Source of the DNA: Spongospora subterranea f. sp. subterranea
Taxonomy: Eukaryota; Endomyxa: Phytomyxea; Phytomyxea; Plasmodiophorida
Assembly (NCBI GenBank): GCA_049724395.1
Contig: JAUGWO010000222.1
Location: 1 to 64,000, forward strand
DNA length: 64,000 nucleotides
Reading direction: 5' to 3'
The position numbers and the translations under genes were made by a program. Each line of letters starts with the position of its first letter. The first letter of the stretch is position 1. Below, one piece after another: positions 60,201 through 64,000 of this stretch. The notes under the pieces were generated by a model. It ran no database searches. It was given only the letters and a program-made list of their open reading frames with translations, and had not been told where the DNA came from.

Positions 60201-62814
60201 CGGAAGCACTTTGATCAGTGGAGAAATTGTTCTTCGTACTTTATACGCAGTAATTGATGAGAATATTACTCCTCGACCCAAAGGTTGGTTTGGTGTTTCT
60301 GTTGTTTTATTTTGAATTTAAAATTGCCCTTATTTTAGGCTCTTTGTTATTGACTACATATCGTTTGATTTTTATCAAGGACACGAAACTGGACGCATCT
60401 GTGGACACAAAATCGATTGCGATCTTCGTAGCTTCAGCGCCAGAACCGTCGCCGTCCCAATATAATTCTACTTTTGGCGTTCATGCTATCTCAAAGTTTT
60501 CAGTCAAACAGATCTCTGAAGCTAACGGTAGCGACAAATTACTTCATATTACTCTTAAAGACAGTCAACACCTGCGTTATCGTCTTCTTACTGCGAATAT
60601 TCACACGAACAAAGTAAATCGTGACCAGTTAATTTCAGAGTTTTGTCACCTAATGATTTGGGCGGCCTTTCCCAAATCAGTTGATCAACTGTTTGCGTTT
60701 CGCTATAAACTGTCTGTTGCGACACCTGATGATGGATGGAACATATACCGTCCAGATGAGGAATATCGCAGAATGGTTGAATCAGCATTTCTAAGTCGAT
60801 ACGATAATCTAATCCAATTATAGGGTGTCGCGTTTTCCCAAGTTTGGCGTCGAGTTGCCTTGAACTCCGATTATCGATTCTGTTCTACGTATCCTGCAGT
60901 GTTTTACGTCCCTGCTGCAATGTCGAACGATGTTCTTCGACGGATATCTTGTTTCCGTAGTAGAGCTCGTATCCCTGTTCTATCGTATTTTAACACTGAG
61001 TCTGGCGCTGCAATGTTACGGTATTGCCATCGAAAATCACCACTGCCTTTTCTTACTCTGTCTTTCAGGTCTGCACAGCCGAAAACTGGTGTTACAAGGA
61101 GCCATTGCTTCGAAGACGAGCAGTTAATTCTGTCTGCTAATGTTCGCTACATTATTGATTGTCGGCCGAAAATTAATGCTAGGGGTCGGGACGTTATAGT
61201 CAGCTGCCATTGATGTTTAATGCTAGATATCAGGCAATAAAGTTTTGGGCGGTGGATTCGAGAGCACAGCTCGGTATCCCGATTGTCAGGTCGTATTTAT
61301 GGGAATCGAAAATATTCATGCAATCCGCGAATCGTTTCGAGCAATGGTAAATCATCAATGCTTTAATCTGGCTTCAGATGTTGAGTGCTCCGTAACAGAT
61401 GGATAGCATATCAGACGTCTCGATGAACTTTTTCGTAGAAAATGCTGAACTCCATGCTTCCAATCCACAGCTCGCTGATTGTGACTGGAACAGGCACCTT
61501 AAGCAGGTGTTTTATCGTCGTCTGCATTCCATTCGAGTTGTGACTTGTTCCAACAGGTTCTGCTCGCAGCTTCCTTCACATCATGGAAGTTGCACAACGA
61601 ACAGGTGTCGCTGCTTGTTCATTGCAGCGACGGTTGGGATCGAACTGCCCAAATCACATCGCTTTCAATGATGTTAATGGATCCATTTTTCCGTTCGATA
61701 TCTGGTTTCATTGTCCTTATAGAAAAAGAATGGATTTCGTTCGGACATAAGTTTCATCAGGTTTTTTCAAAATATAACGCTTGTCGTCTCTTTCACGACT
61801 GAATTCGTTCATTAGCGTATTGGCCATGGTGATTCTGTTTACTCTGATCCCCAAAGGAGCCCCATTTTTATCCAATTTTTGGATGCAACTTGGCAGCTCA
61901 TGTCGCAATTTCCAACCGTGTTTGAATTCACTGTTGATCTGCTGCTTTTCATCGCTCATGAGCTATTCGAATGTAACAGAGTATTTAATTCATGATTTGG
62001 ACTTCTGACACCACGACTGAAGGCAAATTTGGAACATTTTTGTGTAATAGCGATCGTGAACGATCACAAATTCATTTGCGAAGCAAAACGATATCTCTCT
62101 GGACTCAAGTGTCCATCAATCGCGACTCCTATCTTAATCATCTTTATCGTCCATGTTCTACTCGTAGGTTCACATTATTTATAAAGGAACATTGTTGACG
62201 CCACTGTAGTGCTCCGTCCCAATTGCGGGTTATATGCGCTGAATATCTTTCCATTTTATTTGAGGTTCAACCCCTCAAGGTCTCTAATTCCTGCCCCGCT
62301 TGAGGTCATTAACAAGCGGGTTTTGGAAATATATCGTTCCGGAGATAAACATGAAAGGTGTTCTATCCTTGTCGAACGGTTATAGCCCCTGACATCTCAT
62401 GCCTTGTACTGTAGGAATCTCCGCCAGCAGATGTTTTCTCAGTTTCGTGAACGTGAGATCTCCTATCTACAAGCTATCAAATCGCTGCAGGCGTCTAGGG
62501 ATGGTACCGGAGTCGAAGACACGCGGGACTGGTTGGATATTCTCCAAAGAAATTTCGTATGCCCACATCCGTATCACTCTGATTGACTCTTGTCATCATA
62601 TCGCTGTTGATACTTTGCGAAAATCAGGTTACATGATGCGCGACTCTTGACCGAAAAGCAAAACCTGGAAACTGGCAACAGTGTCACCAGTAACATGGGC
62701 TTCTTCAGATCTGGTCAAGCTGTTCACTGGCCTTTAGACGAAAATTCAGTTCCGTCTACGGTGACAGATGCAGACATTGGCACAAGCAGGAAACGCTCTG
62801 AATCGGTTCCGTGA
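57288..62814 (+). CDS. Myotubularin-family phosphoinositide 3-phosphatase with C2-like, SBF2-like, WW and PH-GRAM parts
   Basis: A very intron-rich gene. The N-terminal part is uncertain: [16 protein letters not shown] at 57,288, then a C2-like strand set ([38 protein letters not shown]). An SBF2-like region at 58,640-59,355 includes [29 protein letters not shown] and [21 protein letters not shown] half-domain is at 59,966 ([20 protein letters not shown]). PH-GRAM ([13 protein letters not shown]) is at 60,330. The phosphatase has [79 protein letters not shown] (C-x5-R at 61,620-61,646), then [23 protein letters not shown] and [14 protein letters not shown] coiled coil ([16 protein letters not shown]) and a Ser-rich tail end at TGA 62,812. 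The intact CSDGWDR predicts an active PI3P/PI(3,5)P2 3-phosphatase on endosomal membranes. The start could belong to a separate small gene. Confidence 0.8.
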
Positions 62815-63179
62815 AAAGAACAACCCTTATTAATAATCAGTTAATCTATTTATCATCATATATATTTTGCAACGGTCATTGGTGCCATCATCAGAAAAAT
62901 CACGGTTGTAGCTACACTTGGCTGGAGCGCAAGCGGGGGAGTTGCAAAGCTATATCAGTTGCCTATAACTCAAGCGGCGAGCCTTGGTTCAATAGTCCCC
63001 AAGATTCATGGTCAGACTTGAACCGGCGACAACCCTTCACTTGAAGGCGTTATTGAGCAGGGCTCCGGCCTCTGTGTCCTGATTGATGGTAGGTCAGGAA
63101 ACTCAATCGGAATTGATAACCAAAATTGGAGAGTTACACATCAAACAGGGTGTTTGCAGGAAGCAAAAACAAAAAGCAA
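62815..63179. other. Intergenic, no recognisable gene
   Basis: Only one 77-codon frame (62,811-63,044), overlapping the end of the myotubularin gene and without domain features. Confidence 0.4.
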
Positions 63180-63260
63180 GCCTTCGACGAGATTCGAACT
63201 CGCGAGCGCAGAGCGCAATCGATTTCGAATCGATCTCCTTAACCACTCGGACACAAAGGC
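63180..63260 (-). tRNA. tRNA-Ser (anticodon CGA)
   Basis: The - strand reads GCCTTTGTGTCCGAGTGGTT, then AAGGAGATCGATTCGAAATC, GATTGCGCTCTGCGCTCGCG and AGTTCGAATCTCGTCGAAGGC. The acceptor stem GCCTTTG/CGAAGGC pairs with one G-U. The D arm has the A box TCCGAGTGG. The anticodon stem ATCGA/TCGAT carries loop TTCGAAA with CGA. The long variable arm GCGCTCTGCGCTCGC is typical of serine tRNA, and the T arm has GTTCGAATC. No intron. The next base on the template gives U as discriminator where tRNA-Ser usually has G, so the exact 3' end should be treated with care. It decodes UCG. Confidence 0.93.
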
Positions 63261-63815
63261 AGTTATGTGTTGAAAAAAACAAGTTCGTTTATTATATCTT
63301 TTTAAACGGCAACATTGCTACAATAACACCCATTCGCGGTGAAGTCCACCCAACAACAACATCACTATTTATCTTATTTGTCGTTTGTGCGCAACCTGCA
63401 TGGCATGATTACGTATGCCGATGAACGCCACTTTACTCGAGCAATTCAGGGTGTTTCCGTGTTCAGTGAACGCTGGTGTCAAACATCAGACTATATGGGA
63501 AACCGTACCGACAGCTGCTAGATTTGTTGCCCTTGTGGTCCAGTGATTAAATTTCATCGATCGCGCTCTGAGATTACGAATTAGCATATCAGTGGCAGTT
63601 ATACCATGTTGAACCTGAGTCCAACCTTTTGGCCAAAACCGATTGTTTGTCAGTAAATCTGAGCTGCTCGAGCAGCTCGATGGAATACAAGCATTGTCTG
63701 GGCACAGCCATCAGCAACAGTGCAACTCTGGAAAATGTCGAATTTCCGGCAAATAATCCATAATCAACAAGTCTGCCTAGCAACACTCGTAACCGTAACC
63801 GAAAACACATGCAGT
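63261..63815. other. Intergenic with a tRNA-like 5' half
   Basis: At about 63,531-63,580 the + strand reads CCCTTGTGGTCCAGTGATTA followed by CATCGATCGCGCTCTG. This resembles the 5' half of tRNA-Glu (TCCCT-GTGGT-TAGTGGTTA...CGCTCTCACCGC). No T arm follows. It may be a tRNA relic or the head of a tRNA-derived SINE. Confidence 0.3.
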
Positions 63816-64000
63816 TTATTTTTTGCCCTTTTTCTTTCCACCACCTTTAACCGGAGCGGTCTCTGCGGGGGCTGAGCCCGCTTTGTCCATTTTCAGCTGG
63901 AAATCGCCTTTGGTGACCTTGCTCAGCGCGGCAATGAATGCGTCAAGGTCGCCAGGAGACAGCATGATAGCATAAGTGACGGCACGATCAGCACCGTAGT
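63816..64000 (-). CDS. C-terminal end of a lysine-rich protein, possibly SRP14 (partial)
   Basis: The frame is open from the window edge to TAA at 63,816-63,818. It reads YGADRAVTYAIMLSPGDLDA, FIAALSKVTKGDFQLKMDKA, GSAPAETAPV and KGGGKKKGKK. A short alpha/beta end followed by an Ala/Pro and Lys-rich tail recalls the SRP14 C-terminus (RA-DGKKKIST-V...FQ-AY-NLLR-NM--LKKRDKK), the Alu-domain protein of the signal recognition particle, but the match is weak. The protein continues beyond the window. Confidence 0.35.
   Translation of the reverse strand, partial: YGADRAVTYAIMLSPGDLDAFIAALSKVTKGDFQLKMDKAGSAPAETAPVKGGGKKKGKK

Overview
The window is eukaryotic nuclear DNA. The evidence is short GT...AG introns (about 50-62 nt), an intron-rich set of host genes, a nuclear tRNA-Ser and a dense mix of eukaryotic transposons. 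Several host genes belong to families tied to cilia and flagella: a MAP10-like C2-type microtubule protein, an LRR/IQ/coiled-coil protein of LRRIQ3 type, and a PIH1-CS protein. Together with chromodomain Ty3/Gypsy elements and a transposase type I associate with fungal genomes, this suggests a zoosporic (chytrid-like) fungus. An oomycete or other flagellated protist is not excluded; this is inference from gene content.

The left third (1-21.8 kb) is repeat-rich. A 5.2-kb segment at the window start is repeated directly at 13.4-18.6 kb. Both copies carry broken Ty3/Gypsy pieces and then a 2.6-kb TIR DNA transposon with TA target duplications and an unusual DDE transposase (about 116 residues between the second D and the E). 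Between and inside these copies lies an unrecognised repeat family. It has two convergent ORFs whose C-termini resemble each other, about 70-bp terminal inverted repeats, and 32-bp minisatellites carrying a telomere-like AAACCCTA core. A piggyBac-like relic (18.6-20.5 kb) and another Gypsy relic (20.6-21.8 kb) follow. From 5.3 to 10.9 kb I see mostly degenerate repeats.

The middle (22-50 kb) alternates host genes and elements: a PIH1-CS gene (+) ending 37 bp from a GRAM-VASt lipid-transfer-like gene (-), an ELO-like membrane protein (-), Gypsy relics (29.3-34 kb), a complete two-gene PIF/Harbinger element with TIRs and a TAA target duplication (34.45-37.26 kb), a PNUTS-like gene (+), Gypsy and LINE relics (41.8-48.4 kb), and a single-pass membrane protein gene (-).

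The right part (50-64 kb) is a gene-dense run on the + strand: the LRR-IQ gene, the MAP10-like gene, and a large myotubularin gene whose pieces read as C2-like, SBF2-like, WW, PH-GRAM and an intact phosphatase (HCSDGWDRT). Then come tRNA-Ser(CGA) on the - strand and the C-terminal end of a lysine-rich protein gene (-) running out of the window. Exon limits were read by eye. Those stated exactly keep the frame across GT/AG sites; the rest are approximate.
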